From NCBI GenBank assembly GCA_019426215.1, contig CM033402.1:19845104-19909103 (forward strand): a stretch of DNA of 64,000 bases, written 5' to 3'. This DNA is from Buddleja alternifolia. Taxonomy: Eukaryota; Streptophyta; Magnoliopsida; Lamiales; Scrophulariaceae. The notes below the pieces were generated by a model. The model had not been told where the DNA came from, searched no databases, and saw only the letters and a program-made list of their open reading frames with translations. Position numbers and translations under genes: made by a program. The stretch's first letter is position 1. Each line of letters begins with the position of its first letter. Shown one piece after another: positions 1-11,839 of the stretch.

Positions 1-828
1 CTCCCAAGCGCTCTACCTAGAGAAAGTCCTTAAGAGATATGAAATGCATAACTCTAAAGGAGAACTTTTGCCCATAAGATATGGAATTCTTCTTTCCAAA
101 TCTATGAGTCCTAAAATGGACAAGGATAGAATGGAAATGAGGAATACACCAATGCATCATTAGTAGGAAGTCTCATGTATGCCATGTTGTGTACGAGACC
201 AGATCTGGCACATGCTGTGAGCATGGTTAGTAGGTTTCAAGCAAACCCGGGAGAGCCTCACTGGACAACAGTGAAGTGTATATTAAAGTACTTAAGAAAA
301 ACTAAATATATGTTATTGGTATATGAAAATGGAGAATTGAAGATGGATGGTTACACCGATTCAGATTTTTAATCTGATCTGGATGACCACAAGTACACCT
401 TTGGGTACATATTCACACTAAATGGTGAAGCAGTGTCTTGGAAAAGTTCCAAGCAAAGCACAATTGCTGATTTCACAACAAAGGCAGAATATGTGGCAGC
501 CTCTAAGGCAGAAAAAGAAGTTGTTTGGATGAGAATGTTCATAGCTGAACTTCAAGTAGTTCCTAGCGTGGAAATGTCGTTGCCACTATGGTGTGACAAC
601 AATGAAGCAATTGCGCAACCTAAGGAACCAAGGTCTCACAACAAATCTAAACACGTGATGAGGAAATATCATATAATATGAGAAATTATTGGAAGAGGCG
701 ATATCGCCGTGCAGAAAATAGCCTCTGCAGAAAACATGACTGACCCACTCACCAAGCCATTATCACAGGCGGTGGTAGATAAACATCTTGAGAAGATGGG
801 CATCAAATACCACAGCGATTGGCATTGA
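1..828 (+). pseudogene. Copia element Z: end of RT and RNase H (broken)
   Basis: This is the 3' end of a Ty1/copia polyprotein, entering from the left edge of the window. Bases 2-163 read as the C-terminal RT region (SQALYLEKVLKRYEMHNSKG). The frame then shifts to a stretch with SLMYAMLCTRPDLAHAV and KCILKYLRKTKYMLLVY, and reaches a stop after GYTDSDF near 370. RNase H continues as SWKSSKQSTIADFTTKAEYVA and LPLWCDNNEAIAQ, breaks at 679, and ends with MTDPLTKPL and a stop at 826-828. These motifs are standard for Copia RT and RNase H. One frameshift and at least two in-frame stops make it non-functional. A purine-rich tract (831-843) and the 3' LTR follow at once, so this is the natural 3' end of the element. 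Confidence 0.93.
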
Positions 829-843
829 GTGCAAGTGGGAGAT

Positions 844-2558
844 TGTTAGGTCTATGCCCTCAATGCCTATGTGCAATTAGATTGAGTAGGGCTTTAATAA
901 GTTATTTGTACAAACATTTATCATTTCTATTTTATAGAATAAAGGTTTTGATTTTGTTCATTTAAATCTAATGGCATTTAAATGTGTTGAACAAATAAGT
1001 CCATGAGATTTGAAGATAGACTTTCAACCTCTTATGGAAAAGAGGAGGCACTAGAAGAGTCAAGTACTTAATCTCTTAAATCGGGAGTTCATGAGTTAAG
1101 GAGTATTAATTTGGCCTTAATATTCAACTCGTATGACACCTTCTTTGACAAGGAAGTGCTAGTCGTACACTAATTAGATAGTGGGAGCTGGTGTCATGAA
1201 TATGATTAATGGAATTAAACATATTTGAACTCGACACGCATTAATCCAATCACATGAGTATTCACTCTTTGACAGTCAATGATTGGGATTAAGATTGTGG
1301 TAGTATGCGTGAGCTTTAAACCTGAGGAGTTATTTATGATATGCTTGTAGTATTAGATATGTTATCAGAGTAGTTACACCCATATCACTTGATAGGTGGA
1401 GTTAACCTCGAAGTACGATCCACATGGTGCATTCGACATTATAAGATAACTGATAATATGGAATTTACCGTCTCGACAGTAAACTAGTATGCGACATGTA
1501 CGATCATGAGCAATAGAAATTACAAAGTCTTTGGCCAAAGCAAATAAACTAAACTAGTGGTGGTCACTAAGGGTAGTTTGGTAATTTCAAATTGTTATGA
1601 TTACTGAGTACAACATCAAGTTATATGAATTTGACGTACCATGGCTCTTACTTGATCGGGTCACGTCGGTGAAGAGTTTATACGCATATGGTAGTCGTAA
1701 TCAAGGTTCGTGATGACATGTTCATCTCGTATTCAATTAGGTTACGATTTGGTTCCACGGTGCTGGCTAAGTGACAACCTTATCCTTTGGAATCCTCCCA
1801 TTGTCAATTGAATCGAGCTTAGAGAGTCATGCTATGTGAAAAAAAAAAGGAATATTTCCATGCTAAGTGTATTTTGGTAAAATCACATTAGATTTGAATT
1901 GACTGACAAAATAGATAGCATGATTTAATTAGAGATAATTAATTGGATTAAATAAATTAATTAAATCACATTAACTCATAAGTTAATTGGAAATTAATTT
2001 ATAAGTTGAATTAAATTAATTAGATTAATTTTAATTAGATTAAAGTAATTAATTAATTACCAATTGGATTGGACTTGAATTTAATTAATTACACATGGGC
2101 TAAGTTGGAACAAAGCCGGGAAGCCCATCTGCATAAGGCCTAGCGGCCGCCCTCACTGTATACCTAAGGGGTTCTGCTTATGTGTATAAGTATTCAGTCC
2201 GTGTCAGAACTCTACACACACATGTCATTGTTTTAGAATCTGACTGAGAGCCAAAAAGAAACCTAGAGCAATAAGAAAGAAAATTCTCTCCCTCTCTCTC
2301 CAACTAGCTGCCGCTGCCATTGTTGCCAGGAAGAGATTAGAGCTTTTCTCAGAGAATTTTTCTTCCACGTGATTATCTAGAGGCAGGAGTCTGGGGCTGC
2401 TACTGATAATTCAGAATTTATTTGTCAAGAGGTAATTCGATTACTCTCTGTCATAATTCGTTCCTATTGTGTTTATAAAAAATATCATGAATATCCCCGG
2501 ATTCGATTCTTGGTGTGATTCGGATTAAAAAATTTATCCGCTAGACCGAATCATACCA
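844..2558 (+). mobile_element. 3' LTR of Copia element Z
   Basis: The LTR begins TGTTAGGTCTATGCCC directly after a purine tract and ends at ...GAATCATACCA. It is about 1.7 kb and matches, along its whole length by eye, the LTRs of element B (20323-21999 and 26978-29501). The terminus is diverged from the family's usual ...GAATCACAACA. The next five bases, ACCAT (2559-2563), are the expected target duplication; the left copy lies outside the window. The inner part is rich in AATTAATTAGATT-type sequence. Confidence 0.88.
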
Positions 2559-2761
2559 ACCATATCCACAATATTTATCCAAATATATTTATAAGATCTT
2601 TCTATATCAATTAGTAACCTAATTAATCAGAATAGGTCCTACAAAATATATTATAAGATGTTTATTAAATATATACATATATATATATATATATACATAG
2701 ACTTGGTGATACAAGATAAAATCCTCCACCAAGGTCATACACATACACACCTAGCGTGTAT

Positions 2762-2794
<33 letters not shown>

Positions 2795-3973
2795 TCTCTT
2801 TCACATATTAATTAATTAGATCACTAATTAATTAACTAGTCTTTCCTAATTTAATATTCCAATATCAAATTAAAGACTTTTATTAATTAAGACCACTTAA
2901 TTAATTTATTTCTTTTCCTTGATTAATTAATTTTTATTAATTAATATCTCCATTAATTCACAAAAAATTAGCTAGGCAATAGGTACTACAGAAAGTATTG
3001 TGTGTGGTTCTGCAGGCTAGATTAGTTATTCATAATATTAACTAGGCCTTGGATTAATTTCAGCAATTAACCCAAGGCACCTATTGGTTGTGGTTCTATG
3101 TCTAGCAATGTCACCACGGCTTTCTAGATGTTAACGATGAAATGCAAACCTATCCAGATTTCGATCTTTGTGTGAGTCAATTCCTCCATCCTTTTCCCGT
3201 CAAAGACCTACGGTTTGGCGACGGTCGAAACCCTAATAGCCTCAAAAACTATGATTATGTTGGTTCCACTAATGATCCGGTCTTCTAAGCAGGGATCACC
3301 AATCCCTCTTATAAGACTATGCTCTAGCCAGAGACTTTTCGATCATTCAGTTTTACTCAACAACATAGGAAATACTGAGTACTCGTGACCTTGGATGAAT
3401 TCCTTCCGACTGTCACTTGTTCCGCTGTACTACCAGACTATACCCAACATACATGCCGTATGACTCTCCTAAAGTGCACATGCATATCAAAGCATAGTGG
3501 GTAGTACCCTTTCCAATGACATATTAGGTCTAAGGATTATCTCACACTACGAAACCGAAGGACTCCAAGTTTGACAGCACCAACGAGGAATCCTTGCGGG
3601 GCCATTCAATTCCATAATCAAAGTGTGAATGTTTATACATGTATTTCCATACAAGCCATCGACAATGGAACACGTCAACCTCTTGGGAGAGTTACATGCA
3701 TGAACAAGTCTTGGCGAGACCAGTGATATCCCACATCTCACAGCCTCTATGACTTAGAACGTATATCTAGGATTACGATCTTTGAGAGCATTCCATAGGT
3801 ATCCTGACCGCTCCCCTATCCATATGTAATCCATGGGATCTTTATCTATACTCGTCGAGTAGTCGACAATAAATAAGCATTCTATAATTGGTTTGATATA
3901 ATCTAAATGATAAGACTGACATAGAGTTAATGTCGAAGCCAAAAGATGGCTTGCTGGGCACATAACACTTTCA
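2559..3973 (-). mobile_element. Minus-strand Copia LTR Y (family of element A), interrupted by Z
   Basis: Read on the minus strand, this matches the LTR of element A (9767-11825) from its start, TGAAAGTGTTATGTGCCC at 3973, leftward. The match includes the block containing GGAGCGGTC and GGATACCTATGGA. It starts abruptly at 2559, exactly where Z ends, and the rest of the LTR presumably lies left of Z beyond the window. This shows that Z inserted into Y. No coding sequence is present. Confidence 0.82.
2670..2795. repeat. AT and AT/GT microsatellites in LTR Y
   Basis: There are two dinucleotide runs. One is an (AT)n run near 2672-2695. The other is a compound (AT)n(GT)n run near 2761-2795. The equivalent places in the two LTRs of element A hold AT runs, a GT run or only AT, so these tracts mutate quickly within the family. 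Confidence 0.9.
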
Positions 3974-4314
3974 ATATCAACGCCCATGGAATAAGGCGTT
4001 CTTTTCAAGAGGATACTATACATGAGCAAACCTTGACGAGACATTGATATCCCATTTTCTCATAGTCTCTATGGGTTTGAACATTTTTTGGATTGCAGCC
4101 TTGGAGGAAATTCCACAGTCACCATTGAGAGCATGACCGTCCTCTTAGCTATCTATAATCCAATAAACTTTATCCAAGGAAAGTAGTGAAAGCATAAAGA
4201 TAAAAAAAAATACCATTTTATTGATAATCTCTTAATAAGACTGTATTATAAATGGTAGTTTATACAAATATTGCTCGCCACTAATTCGCTCCCTGGGCAC
4301 ACACTACGCTAACA
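3974..4314 (-). mobile_element. Minus-strand Copia LTR fragment X
   Basis: On the minus strand this begins TGTTAGCGTAGTGTGTGCCC at 4314. It runs to 3974, where LTR Y starts. It is a diverged relative of the Y/A LTR: the stretch at 4021-4160 parallels 3706-3845 (shared words such as ACGAGAC, TGATATCCCA, GAGCAT, GACCG). X is cut at ATATC (3974-3978), the likely target site of Y. The base after its terminus starts a Copia RT fragment, so X had inserted into that RT. Confidence 0.7.
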
Positions 4315-4646
4315 GTATCGACAAGAAGGCAAGTAGTAGTAGGATATCATTTGTAGTTCTATATGTAAATGATGTCCTGTTTATGGAAGATAATATAAGC
4401 TTATTGATGTCGATTAAAGATATGACCCTGAAGCACGTTCTCCATGAAAGACCTGAGAGAAACGACTTATATCCTTGTGATTTGTATCTATAAGGAGGAT
4501 TATCTCTCGAGCCCTTTACTTAGAGAAAGTTTCGGGATGAAAAAATTATGAAAGGGATCTTGCCTATAAGGAACCATATTGATCTCTCTGAGTCCATGAG
4601 TCCTCATAGCGAGATTGAAAGTATCTTATGCATTCATAGGTAAATG
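4315..4646 (+). pseudogene. Copia element W: degenerate RT fragment
   Basis: A heavily mutated piece of Copia reverse transcriptase. The frame starting near 4334 reads SSRISFVVLYVNDVLFMEDN, corresponding to the RT catalytic block, but the normal YVDD is YVND, so a catalytic aspartate is lost. Further on are LKHVLHERPE and MKGILPIRNHIDLSESMSP, which correspond to the same RT regions seen at the start of element Z. At least two in-frame stops interrupt it (for example after DLYL near 4490). It then passes without any RNase H into LTR sequence, so an internal deletion joined RT to the LTR. Confidence 0.8.
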
Positions 4647-5542
4647 AGATGGAAAGTCTTTGGCGAAAGCTTATTAACTAATTCGTGTGGGACACGAAAG
4701 GTAATTCAGTAATCTCATGTTACTATAATTCCTAACATAGTATCGAGTTCTATGGGTTTGACAGATTCCATGGCTCTCACTCAATCAGGATACGTTAGTG
4801 TAGGACTTATACTCATATGAAAATCATAATCGAGAGGGTCATAATGACATAGTCATTTCGTACTCGATTGGGCTACGATGTGGGGCCGCACAGCTGGCTA
4901 GGTTTCACCCACATCCTCTAGTAATATCTCATTTTCAATTGAGACGAACCTAGATAATTGTGTTATAAGAAATATGTGGAAAATCTTAATTTTGTATTTG
5001 GAGGGCAAATTGGTAATTTGCATTTTCTAAGATGAAATGATTAATTGGATTTAATTTGATTAATTATTTAATTGGATTAAAAATAATTAATTCAATTAAA
5101 TAGTCTTAGTTAATTTAGTCAATTAAGAGCATTAATTAATTAGCATATTACTTTGATTGGTTGTTTAGTTGGATTTTACGTAAACAGTCCAATTAATTGA
5201 GCTTAATTGAATAGGTCAACCAAGCCCGAAGTGGGCATGGGTGGAGGCACAATTAGGAGACTTTCATTTAAATAGTTTCCTAACTAAAACCCTAGGTCAC
5301 TTAACTCATTCAGAGATGGAGAAAAAGGATTTTCGGCGTCTTCCAGCACGGTAATCTAGAGGCAAGGGGCAACGGTCGTTGCTAGGAAATTGGAATTTCT
5401 TCCACATGCTACAAAGGTTGTAGATTTACTTCGTTTCTTTATCATTAATTATTTTATTTCGAAATATGTCATCACCAATTGATCGTGTTAGGTGTTTCTT
5501 TTTTCGCTACGTTGTTGCTTTTGAAATGCCCGTAACCCAACA
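4647..5542 (+). mobile_element. Truncated 3' LTR of Copia element W
   Basis: This matches the second half of the Z/B-type LTR, beginning at GGAAAGTCTTTGGCGAAAGC (family version: AAGTCTTTGGCCAAAGC). It ends ...CGTAACCCAACA at 5542. The first half of the LTR is missing, removed by the deletion that also took W's RNase H. The sequence is clearly more diverged from Z and B than those are from each other, which fits W being the oldest layer of this stack. AGACT (5543-5547) is the expected right target duplication; no left copy is visible. Confidence 0.75.
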
Positions 5543-6560
5543 AGACTTAATCAACAAAGGATAACTTAAACTCCTTGATCACATAGATTTCTGCTATAAG
5601 ATCTTTCAAATATTCAGTCTCTTTCACTCAAAAATGACACTGAGTCTTCAGCTTCTTCTTCACAGAGAATGTTTGGGCTAGATGGTTGGTTTTGTTGAAT
5701 CTCTTGGTCGCAGTAACAAACTTAGAATATCTCAGTAAGCTATGGTTTCTTCTAAGAAAGATGTTTGAGATATTTTTTACTGTATGGAATATGAGATAAG
5801 AGCTTGAATGATTTGAATATGGATTTTTAACCTTTTTGGAAGTTTTAGTTCAAATCTAAATACATCAAAAATTCGGCTATGATTTTCAGTATATGTTATT
5901 CTTGAATGTTGTTGGGACGTCCTATTTATAGGAAAGTTCGAACAAATATCTGCTTGATACATGGTAGGTCAGTGAACATCTTCTGTCCTTTTTCCTTGAA
6001 ATTTTGATGGAAACAAAGGCGGCAATCTGTGTTTTTCGGAAAGTCCAACTAGATTACCCCTTCGGTACAATTAAGGTACTTATCACCATTAATGCTTTTA
6101 TCAGACGTTAAATGCATTCAAAATAAATGTCTGTTGAGTGTAAATATCTATTTTTTTTTGTTACCTACCACAGCATCCCGAACATTGCTAGACTAATCTG
6201 TTGGTCGACCCGGGTCACACACCTGGCTTGGTGGGTGAGTCTCCCAACGGGGGTAACTGCGTACACAAGGAATCGAACCCGAAACCTTGCTTAAGCGGAA
6301 CCAAGTTGCTATCCACTTGGACCAACCCCCGTTGGTGTAAATATCTATTACTAATTGCATTAAACTCTTTTTGAACTTAGGAATAAATTCAGGTGAAAAT
6401 AGCACATCCCTTCTGCACGGTACTTCGACGTTGAATTATATTCACAGGTTGGCCAAGGCTTCGACGCTGATTAAACCATATTTTCTAGACTTCAAGCGCT
6501 CATCTTCGACTTTTGCTTGACAGACTCACCTAGAATACTATCAGCACTACAAGCGTTCAA
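5543..6560 (-). mobile_element. LTR-like sequence V, minus strand (split by a SINE)
   Basis: Read on the minus strand, this resembles U at 40455-41684. Both share a block with words such as CAACAGGCATTTA or CAACAGACATTTA, TGATAAAAGCATTAA and GTTAAATGCAATT or GTTTAATGCAATT. A minus-strand TATA-like box, CTATAAATAG, lies at 5922-5931. No coding region or primer-binding site is visible, so it is probably a solo or truncated LTR. The ends are uncertain; the left end abuts W. A SINE lies inside it at 6153-6335. Confidence 0.5.
6153..6335 (-). mobile_element. tRNA-derived SINE with 14-bp target duplication
   Basis: On the minus strand the element starts near 6335. It has an RNA polymerase III A-box-like sequence (TGGTCCAAGTGGA) and a B box (GGTTCGATTCC), followed by a tail that is poly-T on the plus strand (6152-6159). 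It is flanked by perfect 14-bp repeats, TGTAAATATCTATT, at 6139-6152 and 6336-6349. A Pol III promoter, an A-rich end and a long TSD together define a SINE. It is inserted in LTR-like sequence V. Confidence 0.88.
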
Positions 6561-7512
6561 TCACTTACCTAAAATTTAAATAAGATAAAAGCTATATGAA
6601 GTCTAAGTTTAATAAAATACAACCTTTGAGGCCATCCAAGTTAGCGCAATGTGGATGACCTAATTGGACTCAATTTTGCCATGTAAGCAAACTTGAATTA
6701 ATATACATATATATTAAATTCAAGTAAATATAATTATCAATCTTTATCTAAAATATATTAACACCAGGCCTCACATCTGTTTTGGATAAAGTTAGAATAA
6801 CTAATAGATTATTTTTTTAAAAAAAACATATGTTCTTCTCCTAAATTTAAATTTCAAATTTAATTAGTTGTAATTTAAATGTAAAATACGACTGCCAAAT
6901 GTATATAAGTTACTTATGCGGATATGCATCTAAATTTTGTCTTGTGCTGCTAATTTCAAATTTGAAATATTTGATCTTATTTGTAGACATAATACTAAAA
7001 CATTATTCAAAGCAAGATTTCATATTCATGAAATCTAGGGATTTTTTATATTCAAATTTGAAAATCTTTTAAAGATACTATTTATATACTATTTATAAAT
7101 GAAAAGTTCACTTTATTTTTATAGCATTTCATTATCACATTTTAAAAGCACAAATTATCTTGCTCAGTTGTAGTTACAATATTTACAAAGTTAATTTTTC
7201 ATAATTTTTTCATTTTGTTCTTATAATTTGTTGAACTTTTGCATAAACATATTTGCAGGAATCTAACAAGACAACTCATGTTTATGTTGGTGCAGCGTGA
7301 TTCCAAATAAAATTTTGTCGACAATAGAACTTGACACAATCAAGTGAGGTTGTCACTTGGAACTTTTCATGCAGAAGAGGGCTTCAAAAATGAATCTCTG
7401 AAATATTTATATAAATACATTTATCAAAATCCAACAATATAAGGTATTGAAGAAATAAAATTAGTTTGCCGAGAGCAATATTATTTAGTTATCTATCTTT
7501 CTTCTCATGTAA
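6561..7512. other. AT-rich intergenic sequence, no gene seen
   Basis: I find no ORF with recognisable protein similarity and no RNA gene. The sequence is very AT-rich, with many stops in all frames. A stretch near 7255-7380 contains short open segments, but nothing in it is recognisable. Confidence 0.6.
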
Positions 7513-7521
7513 TTTCTTTTA

Positions 7522-7934
7522 GGGGTAATAACAATAACCCACCTGCACTTTGCGTGTTTTAACACCTTTTTATCTAAATTATTTTTCGTTAAACTTTTTT
7601 ATCTCAACTCCACGAGATTTAAACTTTTCTATCTATTAGCATATTCCGCGGAATATTCCATCGGAGTTTCAGCGCATACGGTGGAGTTAGATAAAAAAGT
7701 GTAAAAAACTATAAAGTTTGAATAAAATAGTGTAAACAAAAAATAGTTTGGATAAAAAAGTGTAAACAATAGGTTTGTATTAACTCCACTTTGGCGGAAT
7801 ATTCCGCCGGAATATGCTGATAGATAGGAAAGTGCAAAACTCATGGAGTTGAGATAAAAAAGTGTAACGAAAAATAGTTTAGATAAAAAAGTGTAAAAAC
7901 AGGCAAAGTTCGGGTGGGGTATTGTTATTACCCC
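7522..7934. mobile_element. Foldback MITE (Mutator-like), 413 bp
   Basis: The ends are inverted repeats: GGGGTAATAACAATAACCCA on the left and, read on the minus strand, GGGGTAATAACAATACCCCA on the right. The complementarity continues for roughly 150 bases, including AAAAAGTGTAACGAAAAATAG-type sequence and a central GGCGGAATATTCCG-like pair. It is flanked by a perfect 9-bp direct repeat, TTTCTTTTA, at 7513-7521 and 7935-7943. A 9-bp TSD with long terminal inverted repeats is the hallmark of Mutator-like MITEs. No transposase is encoded; the short minus-strand ORF inside is not a gene. Confidence 0.92.
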
Positions 7935-7943
7935 TTTCTTTTA

Positions 7944-9178
7944 TTAATGCAATATACTAATGTCTTTTTATCTCTTGGTATTTGCAGATGTAGTACACCA
8001 TTTTATGATTATGTGCTGAAAAATAAAGATTAAATGTAGAAGGTGTTGAAAATTCTGAGCAGCGGTCATTTTTGAAGAAATAAGAGTGTATGATTTGAGT
8101 TTATTTTAAAATATTTTTATTATTTATTTTCTAATTCAAATGTTTAGATATTTTTTCTTGATTGAATGTTTGCAATTGGTTAGACTTCATATCATGAGTA
8201 ATATTAATAGTTGTAGCATTTTTTTTTAATAAATATCAATGATATAAACTTTTGAAATCTCAAGTTTTTTGCAACCAATAAGAAAGAATAAATTATATAA
8301 CCGTTAATTGGTAATTTCTTCCATTTATATTTCCCTTTTCCAAGTATTTCTCTTTCAATTTTATATAATAAGTACATATGCATGTTTTTTAATGTTCCAC
8401 TTTCCCTATTGCATATCTATGATAATAAATTTTGACTTTCCTTAGTGTCGCAATTAAGGATATTCATTATTATTAAATATAATAATTATACTTTCCATTT
8501 CATTATAATTATTTAAGTCCAATTATCTAAATCATCCTTTCTTTTGCCTTTGGTTAAATTTTTCAATGATAATCAATAAAATCGAGTCAATTCTTTTTAC
8601 TAGTGATGATAGTTACCTCTCATTTTAATTTTTAATATCTTTTTATTTAATTTTTGAATAATATATTATTATTATTTAAATAAAATAACTATAATTTAGT
8701 ACTCATATAAAAGAAACTTTTGACGATAATCATTACAATTGAATCATCTTTTTTTACATTATAAATAAATAAAATTATGATTATCACAATTGAATCATCT
8801 TTTTTTACATTATAAATAAATAAAATTATGCAATGATATATATATATATATATAAATAGTTTTTACATATTTGAGTATCCCGTGCCTTGGAACGGAGTTA
8901 CTTCAAGTAATTTTAGTAAAAACAAACTTACATAATTTTAGGATCTAACATAAACCTAATTGTCACCTCAAAACTTTTAACATGAAAATTGATTTCTAAC
9001 ACAAAAACAAGTGAGTTACACTTGACATGTGAATTAGGCAAAACCAAGTCCGGACTTTTATTTTTCGCATAGCAATTACATTTGTCCCTGTCCACTTGCT
9101 TTTTGGCACGTCAGTAATCTAACTAGCGACTATATTTGACAGTAAGTGAGAGTTTTTTTGAAAATTGGGGGATAAGTC
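7944..9178. other. AT-rich intergenic sequence, no gene seen
   Basis: No protein or RNA gene is recognisable. The stretch holds a 51-bp-period tandem duplication (8735-8830) and a short AT run near 8838-8856. The final bases before 9179 are the left flank of Gypsy element H. Confidence 0.6.
8735..8830. repeat. Two-copy tandem duplication, period 51
   Basis: A 45-base block starting ACAATTGAATCATC and ending AAAATTATG occurs at 8735-8779 and again, identical, at 8786-8830. The six intervening bases give a 51-base period. This is a simple local duplication. Confidence 0.9.
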
Positions 9179-9183
9179 TTACT

Positions 9184-9766
9184 TGATATACCTAAACTCG
9201 TACCGAGGGTACGACCCTCGTTATATTACAATAATCCATGGAATCATACATTGACTTTTGACTTTACTGTTCGTATCCTCAAACTTAAGCATCACCCTAT
9301 CCAGATCATACGAACCATACGAAGTGAGAGCATCGTATGATTATTTACAATGAAGGTCCTTACGAAAACTGTATTTGCTTAACACTACGAGATTCGCGTG
9401 TTTATTACCTCTGCTCGGGTCAACCCAATTGACCCGCTATCATCTTTACCGTCTATGGGGTATGCGTGGCATCATCCTATTATGATGTCCCATCTGTCAG
9501 ACTCTCATCCGTACATCGTGGAAACACTATAAATACAAGCATTTATTGTAGGCACTCGACCGGAATCTAAGCATTTAATTGACCTTGTAAGTATCATTGT
9601 GTCTTTGTCATTAAAGCTAAAGACTCGACAGTATGATCCTTTTCATATAAATTAGGGTATACTTCATATACGAACCACCATTAGTGGTACGTAGGCAGCT
9701 TGGTCCATCCAAGTGCAGTCTATAATCTTGATTTGGTTAGCTCTTAGTTCTATCACGGGGTCACCT
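9184..9766 (+). mobile_element. 5' LTR of element H, first part
   Basis: This aligns with 37285-37910 of the 3' LTR. A TATA-like box, CTATAAATAC, lies at 9528-9537, with GCATTTATTGTAGG just downstream; the 3' copy has CTATAAGTAC. Element A inserted at CACCT (9762-9766), and the LTR resumes at 16480. Confidence 0.88.
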
Positions 9767-11057
9767 TGATAGTGTTATGTGCCCGACGAGCCATTGTTTA
9801 GTCTCTGCTATCTTATATGTAAAACACTATGACAGTTTTGTTTAAATATATTGAATGTTTCTTTATGGTATGCTTCTTAGTTGTCATTTACTTATGTTAG
9901 TATAGATAGAGATCCTATGGATTACATATGGTTAGGGGAGCGGTCGGGATACCTATGGAACGCTCTCAAAGACCGTAATCCTAAATCATATTCCAAGTCA
10001 TAGAGGTTGTGAGATGTGGGATATCACTGGCCTCGTCAAGACTTGTTCGTGTGTATAACTCTTTGCTAGAGGTTGACGTGTTCCATTGTCAATGGCCGAC
10101 GAGTCAATACATGCACGAAGATTCATATTTTGGAGAGGTGTGGAATTGAACAGCCCCGCAAGGATTCCTCATTAGTGTTGTCGAATAAAGAGTCCTTGGC
10201 CAGGTTTCGTAGTGTGAGATTAGTCCTTAGACCTGAGATGTCATTAGAAAGAGTACTATCCACTATGCTTTGATATGCACATGCACTCCAGGAGAGTCAT
10301 ACGGCGTGTATGTTGGGTATAGTCTGATAGTACAGTAGAACAAGTGACAATCGTCAAGGGATTCATCTAGGGTCAAGTACCTGGCATTTTCCTATGCTGT
10401 TGTAAGAATCCAAATGATTGATGAAAGTCTTTGATCAAAGCATTTGTCTTATAAGAGGGATTCGTGATCACGACTTAGAAGACTGGATCATTAGATGTCA
10501 CAACACAGTCATAGTTTCTAAGGTTATTAGGGTTCGACCGTCGCCATACCCTAGACCATAGACGGGAAACTGATGAAAGGATTCTACTCACATGACAATC
10601 GTAACTCGGATAGATTTGCTTTTCATCGTTGACATCTAGGAAGTCATGGCGACATTGCTAGACATCGAACCATAAGTCCTCCCATAGGCTAGATTAATTA
10701 TTCTCAATAATTAACCAGACCTTGAATCAACTTCACCAAAGAACTCAAGGCACCTATCGGTCTTGCTAGCTTGTTAATGAGCCTGAAGGGTCACACACGT
10801 AACTTAGTGTAGTACCTATTGGCTAGTTAATTCTTGGAGAATTAATAGAGAGATTAATTAAATGGATTTAATCAATCGGGAAAAGAATTTATTATGTGAT
10901 ATTAATTAATTGTCTTATAATTTAATATTAAAATATTAAATTGGGAAAGACTAATTAATTAATTGATGAAAGAAAAATAAATATATATATATAGTACACC
11001 TGTATGTGTGAGTGTGTACGTGGAAATGGGTGGAAATATTTTATCTTGTTCACCAAG

Positions 11058-11100
<43 letters not shown>

Positions 11101-11825
11101 CTTATAATATATTTAGTAGGATCTTTTAAATTGGTTAAGTTTGACTAATTAAAAAGGAAAGATCTTATTATTATATTATTGAAGATATTGGATAGATATG
11201 GTATATTTGAGATGATCTCAAATATATGAAAATATCTTGTTAGTTGGAAAAGAGAAAGAAAACAAAATATATGCATATATATTACACATATACACGCCTC
11301 TCACGTGAGTGAGAATAGGCGTGTATGTGTGTTCACATTGGTGGACTCTGTATATATGTGTATTCCATCTTTAGAAAAGATAATGAAGAGATTCAAATCC
11401 TCATAAGTGTTTTCTCTTTAGTTCTCTACCTTTTTTTTCTCTCTAATTCTTCCAACTCATGAGTTGAGTACGAAGAACACTAAATAAATTCCTATCATTT
11501 TTCTCACGAGCCAAAATTCAATATTCTCTTGGCTAGCACTAGTGGAGATAATCGAGGGTACGAGCTAGAGTGTGGATACATCTTGGAGGCATAATACTTG
11601 GGGCGCTAGAGCTAATCCATTCGGAGAGGTTTAGCAGAGAGTTGCTTAAAAAGACGTTGCTGATTAAGTTCTTCAATAGGTAAACACGAGAAAACTCACT
11701 TGCATAGTTATTTTTTGAATCCGATGGTACCATGCCTACCTAGCCCAATTTGGCGATGTCGGATTTTTACTAAATTCCATGTTTTTCGCTGCGCCAGCAT
11801 CCCTGGCGTTTTACCAATTGCAACA
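9767..11825 (+). mobile_element. 5' LTR of Copia element A
   Basis: About 2.06 kb, running from TGATAGTG to ...CAATTGCAACA. It holds a long GT run at about 11066-11099. The truncated 3' LTR (14964-16474) matches its last 1.5 kb. At the position of the GT run the 3' copy has an AT run (15689-15713). Confidence 0.9.
11062..11099. repeat. GT microsatellite in the 5' LTR of A
   Basis: A run of about 17 GT units. The corresponding positions of the 3' LTR hold an AT run instead. Confidence 0.95.
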
Positions 11826-11826
11826 G

Positions 11827-11839
11827 TGGTATCAGAGCC
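11827..11839 (+). promoter_or_regulatory. Primer-binding site of element A
   Basis: TGGTATCAGAGCC lies one base after the 5' LTR end. It is the usual Copia primer-binding site, complementary to the 3' end of initiator methionine tRNA. Confidence 0.95.

Noticed and set aside
6193..6405. 70-aa minus-strand ORF ending in Pro-rich sequence
   Set aside because: It is the body of a SINE and its flank, with Pol III boxes, not a protein gene.
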